From NCBI RefSeq assembly GCF_026151205.1, contig NC_087084.1:7551394-7615393 (forward strand): a stretch of 64,000 nucleotides of DNA. Reading direction: 5' to 3'. Shown piece by piece: positions 31,897-44,057 of the stretch (positions are counted from its first letter, which is position 1; every line of letters begins with the position of its first letter). Source of the DNA: Bolinopsis microptera (lineage: Eukaryota > Ctenophora > Tentaculata > Lobata > Bolinopsidae). The notes under the pieces were generated by a model. That model saw only the letters and a list, made by a program, of their open reading frames with translations. It was not told where the DNA came from and ran no database searches. A program made the translations under genes and the position numbers.

Positions 31897-33350
31897 TAGG
31901 CTATCCATTATCGGTATGAAATCTTTTATCTAGATAAACAGATAAAAATTTAGGTTTTATCTAGATAAAACCGATAAAACCGATAATTTTTCTGCTGAAG
32001 GCCAAAGCCAAACTGTCTTTCAAATTTCACAAAAACTAATTGTCGACTTTTATCACTGTTGACCAGTAATCTTGATAAAGTACAACACCAACAGTTACTA
32101 CTACAACTACCAATACTCAATAGTAGACAAAGGGTTTCCTTCTCCTGAGAACAGTAACGCAATAGTTCTCTTCAAAACAGTAGATCACCGGTTTCCTTCT
32201 CCTGAGAACAGTAGTGTACTACCAGTTCTCTTCAAAACAGTACACCAAGGGTTTCCTTCTCCTGAGAACAGTAGTGCACCTGTTCTCTTCAAAACAGTAG
32301 ACCACCGGTTTCCTTCTCCTGAGAACAGTAACGCACTAGTTCTCTTCAAAACATTAGACCACCGGTTTCCTTCTCCTGAGAACAGTAGTGCACCAGTTCT
32401 CTTCAAAATAGTAGACAAAGGGCTTCCTTCTCCTGAGAACAGTAGTGTACTACCAGTTCTCTTCAAAACAGTACACCAAGGGTTTCCTTCTCCTGAGAAC
32501 AGTAGTTCACTTGTTCTCTTCAAAACAGTAGACCACCGGTTTCCTTCTCCTGAGAACAGTAACGCACTAGTTCTCTTCAAAACATTAGACCACCGGTTTC
32601 CTTCTCCTGAGAACAGTAGTGCACCAGTTCTCTTCAAAATAGTAGACAAAGGGCTTCCTTCTCCTGAGAACAGTAACGCACTAGTTCTCTTCAAAACATT
32701 AGACCACCGGTTTCCTTCTCCTGAGAACAGTAACGCACTAGTTCTCTCCAAAACATTAGACCACCGGTTTCCTTCTCCTGAGAACAGTAGTGCAACAAAT
32801 ACCAATTCTCCTCGAAACAGTAAAGAATTTAAAGTGATTCAGTGAATCGTTTCCTTATCCTGTGGAAAAAATTGGAGCAAAGGATTCCTTCTCCTGAAGA
32901 CAATGTTTCACGCCTAGAACACTTACGGAATTTAATTCAGTGCCCTGCCGGTATTTTTGGCTCTAGTTAACAGTAACATGCTCGTTCCTGTCTCCAGAAT
33001 GGTTGTAAGGTAGAACGCCGTAAGGTAACAATGTCAATAACTTTCTCTAGACTTCTACAGTTCTACAGGTCCATAGGTATACAAATGTAAATAAACCTCT
33101 TAAGCTCACATTTAAGTAAACTACCTCTTATATCATACTATAAAACGTTTGGGACTGTTTTTTGGATTACTTGGGAAGGCAAAAACACTAATATTTTTTT
33201 AAAATTGTACGGTATTGTGGCAGTTTTTTCGGTAATTTCTAGTGAATTTTTATACCGATAAAAATATGTTTTATCTAGATAAACAGATAACCTTTTTTAA
33301 CGAATTATCGGAGATAATTATCGGTAACGATTATCGGAGTGGATAGCCTA
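31897..33350. mobile_element. 1454-bp hAT-like element, absent from the second copy
   Basis: The ends are TAGGCTATCC and its inverse GGATAGCCTA. ATAGCATT flanks both sides (31889-31896, 33351-33358), and TTATCTAGATAAA-type sequence lies inside both ends. The collinear second copy near 55410-55430 has a single ATAGCATT and no insert, which gives an empty site. The 8-bp duplication supports hAT, although the terminal bases do not fit the usual hAT start exactly. No transposase is present; the centre is a minisatellite. Confidence 0.88.
32125..32810. repeat. Minisatellite inside the hAT-like element (57-63 bp units)
   Basis: Twelve units contain CCTTCTCCTGAGAACAGTA followed by GTTCTCTTCAAAACAGTA. 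Unit length varies in steps of 3 bp (57, 60, 63), so long frames stay open on both strands. Unit variants recur in blocks (order 2-3-4-5-6 resembles 6-7-8-9-10), which points to block duplication. Confidence 0.92.
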
Positions 33351-33704
33351 ATAGCATTATAATCAATATTTTGATTCAGATGTATAAATTTTCCGTTATG
33401 TAGACAATATGTTTTTATTGTCTTCTTTTTTTTTGTTTTCATTTTTTTGTTGTTTTATATTCATAATATATTATTATATTACATAATAACGATACTAGTG
33501 TCTAGTAATATCTTATTCAAAATCAACCTTGCGATCTATGGTCTTCCAATTAGTTATACAACAAAGTTTGTGGAATTTGTATGATAGTATGAATAAGTTA
33601 TTACGTAAAACCACTCATAATTTAACATTACTATCATCACTTTACTAATTACAGATAAGTTTCTGAAGATAAGTGATAGAAACTATATCATATCAATATC
33701 AGCG

Positions 33705-34805
33705 TATAATGTACTTAGTATACTTAATGTAATTAATGTACTTAGTATACTTAATGTACTTAATGTACTTAATGTAATTAATGTACTTAATGTACTTAAT
33801 GTAATTAATGTACTTAATGTACTTAATGTACTTAATATAATTAATATACTTAATGTACTTAATGTACTTAATGTACTTAATGTACTTAATGTACTTAATG
33901 TACTTAATGTACTTAATGTTATTAATGTACTTAATGTACTTAATGTACTTAATGTACTTAATGTACTTAATGTGCTTAATGTACTTAACGTACTTAATAA
34001 GCTTAATGTACTTAATGTGCTTAATGTACTTAATTTACTTAATGTACTTAATGTGCTGAATGTACTTAATGTGCTTAATGTACTTAATGTGCTTAATATA
34101 CTTAATGTACTTAATGTACTCAATGTACTCAATGTACTCAATGTAATCAATGTAATCAATGTAATCAATGTACTCAATGTACTCAATGTACTCAATGTAC
34201 GTAATGTACTCAATGTACTCAATGTACGTAATGTACTCAATGTACTCAATGTACTCAATGTACTCAATGTACTCAATGTACTCAATGTACTCAATGTACT
34301 CAATGTACTCAATGTACTCAATGTACTCAATGTACTCAATGTACTCAATGTACTTAATGTACTCAATGTACTTAATGTACTCAATGTACTCAATGTACTC
34401 TATGTACTCAATGTACTCAATGTACTTAATGTACTCAATGTACTCAATGTACTCAATGTACTCAATGTACTCAATGTACTTAATGTACTTAATGTACTTA
34501 ATGTACTTAATGTACTCAATGTACTTAATAAACTTAATGTACTTAATGTACTTAATGTACTTAATGTACTTAATGTACTTAATGTACTTAATGTACTTAA
34601 TGTATTTAATGTACTTAATGTACTTAATGTACTTAATGTACTTAATGTACTTAATGTACTTAATGTACTTAATGTACTTAATGTACTTAATGTACTTAAT
34701 GTACTTAATGTACTTAATGTACTTAATGTACTTAATGTACTTAATGTACTTAATGTACTTAATGTACTTAATGTACTTAATGTACTTAATGTACTTAATG
34801 TACTT
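33705..34805. repeat. 9-bp tandem array (TACTTAATG)
   Basis: About 1.1 kb of 9-bp units. TACTTAATG dominates at both ends and TACTCAATG in the middle (about 34118-34450), with rarer variants. Because the unit is a multiple of 3, several frames stay open. These are not genes. Confidence 0.95.
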
Positions 34806-35005
34806 TACAAATATTAATTTGTCCTGTTAAACTGACTCCCCTTCATAATTGTATCTCATGTTTTAATTGCCTCTATTTTCATTGCTCATCTACTTTTGCT
34901 GCATATTATTTAAGTCGTTCATTTCTGGCGTTATCATCTAACTTGATCGTTTTTATACTGCTTTATCTCTCAAAATGCCGTCATAAGCTCTCTTCTTTGT
35001 CTTAG

Positions 35006-38000
35006 CTAATCATTTCTTTGTTTATCTCGTACTTCAGTCATCTCTGCTGTGCCTGGAACTTCTCCGTCTTGTACTGCCACACAATCCATCTCAATGGTCT
35101 CAACTGGTGATGATCGGTAAATTCTTGAACCAGTGATTAGGGTTCCGAGTCTTTGGATAGGTAAGCTTATAAGGTTTGTTACTGTTTTATCATAGATTAG
35201 TGGGTTTATGACGGAGTTGATCGGTAAAACAATCATGGAAAACAGGCCATACCAGGGTGTTGCATTTAGAACCTCAAGGGAATGTAGAACACATATCACT
35301 ATGAAGGGTACCCAGCAAATGAAATCTGTAGTGATAATGATGGCGATTCTTAAGTTCATTTTCCTATTGCGTTGTGAAATCTGTTGGTTCCCCCCTGACT
35401 GTGTCAAACTTTTAGAGGATTTGCGAGATATGATGCCAATGATCAAGTATGAGGCTGTAATGAAAAAGAAGCACACAAAGTTCAGGGCAAGAATTGCCCA
35501 TACCAAGTGCCTCTGTGGATCATTTTCTTTGACAAAATATTTGAAGAGGCAAACACCATCGTTTCCATAGAAATTCACCTTTTGGATGTTTTTCGTGTAG
35601 TCTTCATAACCATTATCGTGAGAATACATCTCGGACATCATTTTGTTGATCATACGCCAGCTTAGTGTTGTTTCCTTCATTCTACCAAAGTATCCTTGAA
35701 AGACAGCAAATAGTGTCTGCTTGTTCATTGTTCCAATAAATACCTTTATCTCTTCTGCATACTTCATTCCATTGCCAAAGAAATCCTCAAATTTGGAAAT
35801 AATTGGGATTACAGCAATGACAATGGACGCCAACGTCATCATTAAAACACCTCCTGCAACTTGGAGTGATTTTACCAATGTAACTTCTCCCGGAATTCTC
35901 ATGGAGTTGTGTATTCCGTAAATTCGGGTGAGGCTCAATGCACACATAGCAAAAAGCGAGACTTGAGATCCTATGGTGCTAAGAACTCCAATAGTTGAAC
36001 ATTGGATGCTGGTAATCCATCCGATCTGTTGGGTACAATAATCTATCTTGAAGATTACACCATCATAAATTGATATGACCAATAAGTAGATACCAACTAA
36101 AAGGTCTCCAAACGATATCATCATGATGAGGGACTTATTAAACAGAGCTACGGTAGTTCTACAGTTCTTTAAGGTTCCAGTATTTTTGGATATGATGATA
36201 AAATTAGCCAGGACGGCTAGAAATCCTATAATCCATGATGAAAATTTGAGAGCATTCCCTTCTAGAATTTCTCTAGAACACTGATTATTGCATTCGTCTG
36301 TCAAATCCAGGCAGTCAAATGATCCGTCACATTTCTTTGTCACCGGTATGTAACTACCGTTACATTTGAAATTGTTTGTGCAGCTGTCCTCATCCGAACC
36401 ATCCCCGCAATTATCGATGAGATTGCATACTTCGGAATAATCAATGCAAGTGATATTATTGTCACAGACGAAATATCTATTCGTATAAATATTTCCATAT
36501 GATTTTGTGACAAATGTTAGGAATTCGTTATTGGCTATCGTCCCTATTCTTTTATGATGTTGTCCTGGGCACGCCTCATATCTAGGAATATTTCTCAGTG
36601 GACAGGAAGAGTTGACACACTTTTCTGCACAACTAGTGTACAAATATTGTTCTCCAAATATGTGGTCACAATTTTGAGTAACATTTGGCATTATAACCGT
36701 TGTATTGGTTCCTCCGTAAACGTTTTCATTTGAAAATATAAACGTGCTAATCGTGAAGCAATGATTTTTGAAGTTTTTAGTGTTTTTTATCCCCTTTATG
36801 CAGTATGATAAATGCTTTATTAGGCTTTTGTCAGTTGTTAAAACAGTTGTGGACAGTTTCGGTTGTTTGCGGGACTCAGAGCAGATCTTATTTTCATTTC
36901 CACATGTTTCAACTCAATCACATAGTTTACTGAATTCCACATATCCAGGATCTCCCCATGGACAAAGGTACACATTTTCACACGACGTGTCTTTGCTGAT
37001 AACATATCTTAATGATTTGGTGCTCCCACAAGTAGGCCAACTGTCATCTTCGTCGATTTCACTCAAACAGTCCTTAAACCCATCTCTTAACCAAGCTAGA
37101 GGTATTGGGAGTTCCCCTTTCTGGCCGCCACGTCTTTCACACTTTACCAGTGTCATGGTGATGCAGATACGATCAGTTTCATCACTTTTATCATTGCAGT
37201 CTGGTTGACCATCACACATTAAGTGCCTGTGAACAGTACACTGGCTAGAGGTTTGTATGCAATGATTCTCAAAGTTATCGTCACATATTGCCTTTTTACC
37301 AAAGCAGATCATTAGTTTTGATACAGAGGACAAGTATCCGTTAACAAGACATCTTACCCCTACTTTGGCGGGATCTTTACAGTTTGTTTGAAATGAAGCA
37401 TAATCACTGCTGCTGCAGTAATCGCCACGAAAGTTAAAATGACCCATTAACTGGTAATTTAACACTGCACATCTTGTAAAGTTGTGTAGTGGTACTGTAC
37501 GTCCAGTATTCCAATGTTCGCAAGTATACTGTGTTTCATTAGTAACGGTACACTTAGCTTCGTCCTCTCCGTTAACACAGTCTTTATTTCCATCACATAT
37601 TATGTATGGTGTTATGTACTTTACTATTCCTGGTGTATACTTATCGTCACAATACATACCATATCTATATCCGTTACAGGTAGCCTCGTCCTCACAGTCG
37701 TAATTATCACAAACATCATTACAGATTTTGCTGGACACTACCTTTTTCCCACTCGGCATAGTTATTAGTTCGCTGCATCCCTCCTCATCTAATTCTGTAT
37801 TAACACAGTCATGTTCACCGTTACAAATTATTTCACTATAATGTACTGAGTTCACGATGTCCCACGAAAGGTTACAGATAAATCCTCCACAAAGCATGTT
37901 GCCATTTCTTACGTCAATATTATTTACAGTGACACTGGCATCATCACAAGCCTGATAATAGTGCGGATCATCGGAACATAAAGCTGTCCCTTCTTTCCCG

Positions 38001-38384
38001 TTGTTCGTCGAATAATACTCCTCTGTGTTGTGGCACTTATAGAGTGTGTATTTATCGTTCCTCTGGTTTGTACATACCTGTTTCAAGAATCCTCTGTCTT
38101 CTTGAAAACTGCACAATTCTGCAAAGTATTTTCATGAGCAATGTGCAATAAACTAAGCTTTTTATTCATTTACTTAAAACAAAAATAACTATCTTTAAAC
38201 TGATATAGGTCGATTTTAATTTTTACACGTAATGATATAACTACTCAACTATATATAAGTAATAATTACCTTCGGACCATGACAAAGGATCTGTCATTCT
38301 GAATGAGCTTGTGGTAGTATAAATCGATGTCGCTGTATCTGATTTACCAAGTTTCAACAGGATCAGTAATATTGCAAGTTTCAT
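35006..38384 (-). CDS. LDLa-repeat class A GPCR (GRL101-like), with one in-frame TGA
   Basis: Two exons on the minus strand: 38384-38270 (signal peptide MKLAILLILLKLG, phase 1 donor) and 38118-35006. The ectodomain has several LDL-receptor class A repeats, recognised by CDGNKDCVNGEDEAKC, CDGQPDCNDKSDE, NCGDGSDEDSC and CDGSFDCLD. A seven-helix region follows over about the last 400 residues. Helix 3 ends LTRIYG in place of DRY, helix 6 has DFICWVPF, and helix 7 has NPLIYD. LDLa repeats directly joined to a rhodopsin-like 7TM recall snail GRL101 and other LDLa receptors; ligand unknown. The large exon is one frame for about 1037 codons except a TGA at 36916-36914, after KLCD and before VETCGNE, where TGG (Trp) would be natural. 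The error-rich second copy appears to carry it too. It may be a nonsense allele, or a tiny intron may remove it. Confidence 0.8.
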
Positions 38385-38429
38385 AGCTGCATAGATAATA
38401 TGTTAATTAAGATGGGATTTAAAGGTGTT

Positions 38430-39860
38430 TGTAAATTTGTTCAAACACCGTTTATGGCCACAACTGTTTATGGCTACTACCGACTCAAGTACACACAAAG
38501 CAACCTTAGACAGATAGAATCACACACTCATCACCCCAACACTTCAACACAACAAACATTTGGCTCCAGACCGCCGCCGCCTAAAAGTAACACGGTGCAC
38601 ATCCCTGCCTCTCACCTTACGACACCCTCACAAACTTTGACATACCAGCTCCCACATTCCATTTACCTCTTCTCATCATCCACCCCAAAGAAAGACACCA
38701 CAGCTAAGACAGTCATCAACCTCTCCGGACAGACTCTTTCCACAGCAGAAAGCGACGTACTCTCTTTTGGCCTGAAATTCGTCCCGACACCCACATCAGA
38801 TCCCACCCTTGAACTAACTCCCCTTATTCAAAATGTCATCAAACAGCTTGGTGAAGGGACGGAAGCTCCCGCCACCTATCAGGTTACCTCTGTGTTATAA
38901 TCCAAATTTTACAAACAACGTGACATGACCCATGACAAATTGACTCCCCAACAACGTACAGCTCTCAAATCATTAAAATTTAATAATTATCTGAATTGAA
39001 ATTTCTTCCTGCTGATAAGGGAAACCCCATTGAGGTGTTAACCCACTAACAATACATAAAAAAAGTTAACGGTCACTTGACCTCAGGTAGTTATACCCTT
39101 TTGAACAAACACCCCACACAATTTGTTACCTCCAAACTGTATAAACTTATAAAGTACTCAAGAAACTCCACAACGACAAGAAGATCACGACAGACCACCT
39201 CAAAAAGATGCGGAACCTCCACCCTAGATGGCCGGACAACCTAAGATCCATAAACCTGGCGCACCTATCCGTCCCGTAGTTAGCTTTTTCAAAATTCCCC
39301 TGCAAGCGCTTCACAAAGTCCTTGCTACATTCCTCAAACCCCTATGCCTCAAAGACTCCTCAGACTTCAAACACCGTCTCGACTCATTTCTTAATCCCCC
39401 TTACTCATATCACACCTCCCTAGATGTCCAATCCCCTTACACCTCCTGTGACATGCGCCTGGCCCTTAAAACAATCATCTAGTCTTACGAACAGAATCCT
39501 ACTCTCCTTCCCTCTTACCTCACCACCACCACCATAAGTTCCTCATCAACTTTTGCCTCGATGCAACTCCTACCTCCAATTTAATGGCTCCCAATACGAA
39601 GGTGGCACCATGGGTTCCCCTTTATCGTTGAAATACGCCTTGCCGAGATAGAGCCCTTAGCCCTCTCCTCGTGTCTTGAGTGTCCTGACCCCCTAATTAT
39701 ATCTTCTCCCACTTCGTTGACGATGGCCTCGGATCCTTCAGAGACAGACAACACGCAGAATCCTTCCTCACCTTCCTCAACTTCTTCACCGAAGACCTCA
39801 AATTCAGCCAAGAACACGAAAAAGAAGAATCTCTAGGCTGCCAAGTTTCAACAAAATAAT
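38430..39860 (+). mobile_element. Penelope-like retroelement remnant
   Basis: The first 500 bases stay open to 38900 and carry VINLSGQTLSTAESDVLSFG and then GLKFVPTP, a conserved N-terminal signature of Penelope-like reverse transcriptases. After a stop and frame changes come LTPQQRTALKSL and LPADKGNP (38940-39035), PKIHKPGAPIRPVVSF (39238-39290), LDVQSPYT (39420), YEGGTMGSPLS (39595) and FVDDGLGSF (about 39715), the RT catalytic region with its Asp pair. The GIY-YIG endonuclease was not found. Multiple stops and frameshifts mean it is dead. In the second copy the homology stops near 60880, just before this element's coding part. Confidence 0.8.
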
Positions 39861-40044
39861 TAATATTGCAAGTCTTTTTTCTTCTATCAGTTGTGACGGA
39901 ATTGTAATGAAAAAAATCCATATATAACTATTTATGATATGTTTGATTTCTTGTTATTGTATGTCATTCAAATTTGGTAGACGGCCCCAACGTTAATGTG
40001 GCTTTTGCTATGTAGTCCGAGACGAAACGGAATCTCGTTAGCTT

Positions 40045-41130
40045 TTCGTGTTAAAAGCGATTTCTCGACGGTTATCACCTCTCTAGATGATTCTTAAAAC
40101 ATTTAGACTTCATGGCAAGGTTGAAATACATGCAATGAGGGCGTTTTCGGCCACACCCTTTTTCAGGGTTTCGCGGTCACTCGAATTATTGTATTTCAGC
40201 CCAGGAAGGTCTTAAAGACTATTCCGATACACCAAAATGTGCCTAATAGCCTCATTTATATACAACTTATGAAGCAACATATACCTTAAAATGCTTTGTT
40301 TCGGAAATATGGCCGAAAAACGGTTTTTGGCTTGACGCAGTTCATAATTTCCGTGATTTTTGGCATTTCCGCCTAGGAAGGTCGTAGAGACTATTCTGAT
40401 ACACCAAAATGTGCCTAATAGCCATATTTATATACAACTTATGAAGCAACATATACCCTAGAAGGCTTATTTTCGGAAATGTGGCTGAAAAACGGATTTT
40501 TGTCGAGCAAACAATGACAATATTCACAAATGGGCTATTGGACTGTTAATTAGAGCAACATGAGCAACACAGCATTTGTCACAAGATGTAAGATGACTCA
40601 CTTTGTGTCCAGAAACACCTACAAAAATTGGAGAATGATCTACTTTATTGGGCATCTCTTTTAATGGGCCAGGCCAGCAGCATATTTGTGTCTTACGAAA
40701 TGGCAATTTTTCAAAATTACGGTTTCTTTAGTAAAGGTCAATGGGTCAGTTGCAAACAGCAAATTGTTCGCAATTGCCGACTTATGCACATCATATACTC
40801 AAAAACGCTCACATTAGGAGTCATTAGTAAATAACTAATACATGATTTGTGAAAACTCCAACAATTTTTCCTTGGTACCAATTTAAATAAAATGTGTGAC
40901 GTGCCAGACCAAAATTCAACTTCAAATTTTTTATTTATTCATGCCATGAAACCATGATATATGTTCCATGAATACCGGACCTAAAATAAATCGGCACTGG
41001 ATCCGGGCCAGATTGACGCTTGACCACTGACCAGTATAAGTACCCCACTTTATAATCATAATTGACTTCACTGCCTCGACCAATATTGGTCTGTAATCCC
41101 TGGATTGAGATCTGTTGGCTGCAGTTTAAT
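40045..41130 (+). repeat. Left arm of a ~1.1 kb inverted duplication
   Basis: This block returns in reverse orientation at about 49785-51035 with high identity, including a 68-codon chance frame conserved in both. Inside the arm a segment of about 170 bp is tandemly duplicated (ACACCAAAATGTGCCTAATAG at about 40230 and 40400). The right arm carries an extra insertion of about 130 bp. Confidence 0.88.
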
Positions 41131-41149
41131 TTAGCTCATTTACCATAAT

Positions 41150-41400
41150 AGTAATACCGCAGTGGTTTGGTTCGCATAGATTTTCCCATCGTATGATAAT
41201 GTGTGTCATTCCCTCGTTTTTTAATCAAGTGGTTACTAGCTATACTAGCTCTTTTTTATTACAGCTGCCTCGAGATCTTATCTAGGGCACTAATACATTA
41301 GTACTAGAACATTAGAACTGTAATTCTAGAACTTCAGATTAAGATTACTTGGCCGAATGGCAGGGTTCGAGATTCGACTCTAAAACGCTCAGTTTAGGAG
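41150..41400 (+). repeat. Inverted repeat partner of 42880-43200
   Basis: From GTAATACCGCAGTGG to a tRNA-like string (GGCAGGGTTCGAGATTCGAC) this block matches the reverse complement of 42880-43200, with small indels. GGGTTCGAGATTC fits a B box, and a weak A-box-like TGGCCGAATGGC precedes it. A degenerate tRNA-derived repeat is possible. Confidence 0.7.
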
Positions 41401-41537
41401 TGATTAGTAGATAACTACTGCATGATATGCGAAAACTCCAACTAGACAAGGATCATGCTTAATCAAAGTGTTCCTCGAATTGAACTTAAGTCTTGTAACC
41501 TACTGGAGTTTGGGCCACTGAATTGATCTAGGTAAAC

Positions 41538-42026
41538 CTAAGATGAGAAGTACGAATGAGTCGGACTTTTCAATTTACTCGTGTCGTACGTACTTTTCAA
41601 TTCTACTGAAAAGTTCTCCTTCTAGAAATCGATGGAAGAGTTCTAAATCGCATGTTACGGACTAATATTGAGCGTTTTCAAAAACTTGTGTTTCTATATT
41701 TCAATCGTCGATTAACTTAAACTTAAACTTTAAGAGAAACAAGCAGTTTAAATAAGTAAATTGTCTGGTAATTTTGTAGAATTTTTGTTTCACTTTTAAA
41801 TGCTTGCCTGGCCTAAGAATTCTGTCTTTAATTTGTTCGCGAACGGTATCAGGTATATTTTCTCTAACATCGGCAATTAACAATTACATTTTACAACGGC
41901 CCCGATGATAATAATTCAAAAACAAAAAAATTCTATCTGAATCGTACGTCGTATGAGTCGGACTTTTCAAAAGTGCGTACAAGTACGTACTTTTCCCCCT
42001 AAACGAGTCCGTACTTCTCATCTTAG
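41538..42026. mobile_element. 489-bp hAT-like MITE with 8-bp target duplication
   Basis: The left end CTAAGATGAGAAGTACG and the right end CGTACTTCTCATCTTAG are perfect 17-bp inverted repeats. AGGTAAAC flanks both sides (41530-41537, 42027-42034). Sub-terminal CGTACGTAC and GAGTCGGACTTTTCAA also occur in inverted order. No transposase frame is present. The superfamily call rests on the 8-bp duplication. Confidence 0.85.
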
Positions 42027-42879
42027 AGGTAAACTATAGGTAAAAATATAATATTAATCATAAGCTAAAATGTACTAATCTTTGTATTCTAAATGGGGAA
42101 AAGAAGAAACATTGTCAGTCAGTCGAGAAAATTGTCAGTCAGGCTATATATATATATATGAATACGAACTGATATTAATTTTAGAATGTCGGGAAATTCA
42201 TTAAGATTTTTATTCTTTGGTTTTTTAATTGTGCTACGAATCCGAGTTTGAGTTGATAACCCCGAATTTCCTGTTTGACTCTCAAAGAAAGGAACCAAGG
42301 CTTACGTTCCTCTTTTTGGCTCTGAGATCCAACTTTAAGATCGGACTTCGGAGATCCTCGCGTCGGAGATCATGTAAGTGTAACATCAGTACATGACATC
42401 AGACTTTTTTGCTTGATATTGGACCTATAAATCTAATTATATATTCGAAACAGCACGAGATGTAACCAAGGTTAATATAGATAAGATATACCAGCTTTAG
42501 GGGTTACAAGACCCCACGAAAGGCAGGCAGAGCATCCTAAATCCTCATGCTATCCTCACGTTGACCATCTAGGTCAAAACTCCAGCCTCTCATTAAAAAA
42601 CAGCTATTAGGCCCGAGATCCGTCCATTGTCCCGTAGTGTCCCGTAAGTAAGAGATCGTTCAGATTTTGGTCATTTAGACCCCCTCCCCGCTCTAAAATC
42701 CACTTTACCCAAAGCTGGAAAAATGTCACATGTGAAACCTAAATAGCTAAATCAGCATCTCGAGACCTTCTATTATAAAACCCCGTGATCCTACTATAAG
42801 ATTATAACTTATAAGGCATAAAGGCATTGCATGCCGAAATTAAGATTCACTTCAACTGGTGATGTGAACCTGGTATGTT

Positions 42880-43200
42880 ACCTGAATGCCCTCAGTCAAA
42901 TCTCGAACCCTGCTAATGCTATTCTGCCAAGTAACCTTAATCTGAAGTTCTAGAATTACAGTTCTAATCTTCTAATGTTCTAGTATTTGTGCCCATGCCC
43001 CAGATAAGATCTCGAGGCAGCTCACAGCTGTAATAACAGAAGAAATAGCCAGTCACCACTTGATTAAAAAACGAGGGAATGACAGTTGACACACATTATC
43101 AAACGATGGGAAAATCTATGCGACTGAAAAAAAGAATATGGGGTCATTCTGAAGTGGGAACCAGACCACTGCGGTATTATAAGAAATTAGCTAAATTAAA
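42880..43200 (-). repeat. Inverted repeat partner of 41150-41400
   Basis: The reverse complement reproduces the 41150-41400 block, including GATCTTATCT, TCTAGAACTTCAGATTAAG and the GGGTTCGAGAT box, with several short insertions. Confidence 0.7.
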
Positions 43201-43201
43201 T

Positions 43202-43715
43202 TTGACCAAAACCCATAATCATGGGTAGAGTGGACCGCTGCCAGTGTCTCTCTTTCCCAAACAAAAGGAAATGATATTAATTTGATTGACCGTTCTCAAA
43301 TGAAAAATGATACCGAGAATGAAATCGGTCTCTCGCTTTTCCCATTCATTCACGGCTTACGAATTGTAATAAGTTTCAATTGATTAGGTACATCAATCAG
43401 ATGCTGTAAAAATCTCTTTGGGTTGCGTTCGGGTCGATACATAGTATTTCGGCGTAAGGGTGGTAGTTATTACTTACTAAATTAGCTGAAGTTTATTGAA
43501 TCTTTATTGCCGAGTACAGCTGCCTTTGGGTAGTTCTTCTTAATATATTACAATTGTAAATGAATGGGAAAAGCGAGCGACCGATTTCATTCTCGGTATC
43601 ATTTTTCATTTGAGAACGGTCAATCAAATTAATATCATTTCCTTTTGTTTGGGAAAGAGAGACACTGGCAGCGGTCCACTCTACCCATGATTATGGGTTT
43701 TGGTCAAATATCATC
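43202..43715. mobile_element. Foldback element with ~145-bp inverted arms
   Basis: Left arm 43202-43345 and right arm 43565-43712 are near-perfect inverse copies, starting TTTGACCAAAACCC and ending GGGTTTTGGTCAAA. The loop is about 220 bp. A related copy is present at about 63340-63605, with the same right flank. No coding capacity. Confidence 0.82.
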
Positions 43716-44057
43716 TCTTTTTGATTATAAGGATTTCAAAGGATTTCAAGGATTTCAAAATAAAATGATCATTACAATAAACATTGTGTCGGATCTAAAT
43801 TTTAAAAAATAAAGATAAAATGAAAGTCAAAAACGAAAAAACCGAAACCTGTCCTGAAAAATGCACGGTTGACGGTTATAGTCTAAAGAGTTTAAAAACC
43901 GAGCTATTCTAAAAAGGAATGTTCATGACGCGAACAACCAGTCCTTTGTGTCCATGCCTAAGATCCACACATAAATTCCACACTAAATCAAAAGTGTGAA
44001 ACGCACACGAAAAATAACACACTGTCGGATCCACGTTTCGCATGTTGAGTCCGTGAG

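Noticed and set aside
32072..32845. 257-codon plus-strand and 206-codon minus-strand frames with 19-21 residue repeats
   Set aside because: They are the minisatellite of the hAT-like element; units are multiples of 3 bp and both strands are equally open, so there is no sign of coding constraint.
33683..34830. Long open frames in the 9-bp array on both strands (repeats of LNV, MYL, MYS or STL)
   Set aside because: A 9-bp unit without stops gives open frames automatically; no domain, start context or splice signals support a gene.
36914..36916. TGA as a selenocysteine codon
   Set aside because: There is no cysteine or redox context at the site and no selenoprotein homology; a Trp-to-stop change or small intron is simpler.
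40628..40834. 68-codon frame conserved in both inverted arms (also 50231-50437)
   Set aside because: The arms are so alike that any frame is conserved; composition and lack of homology give no support.
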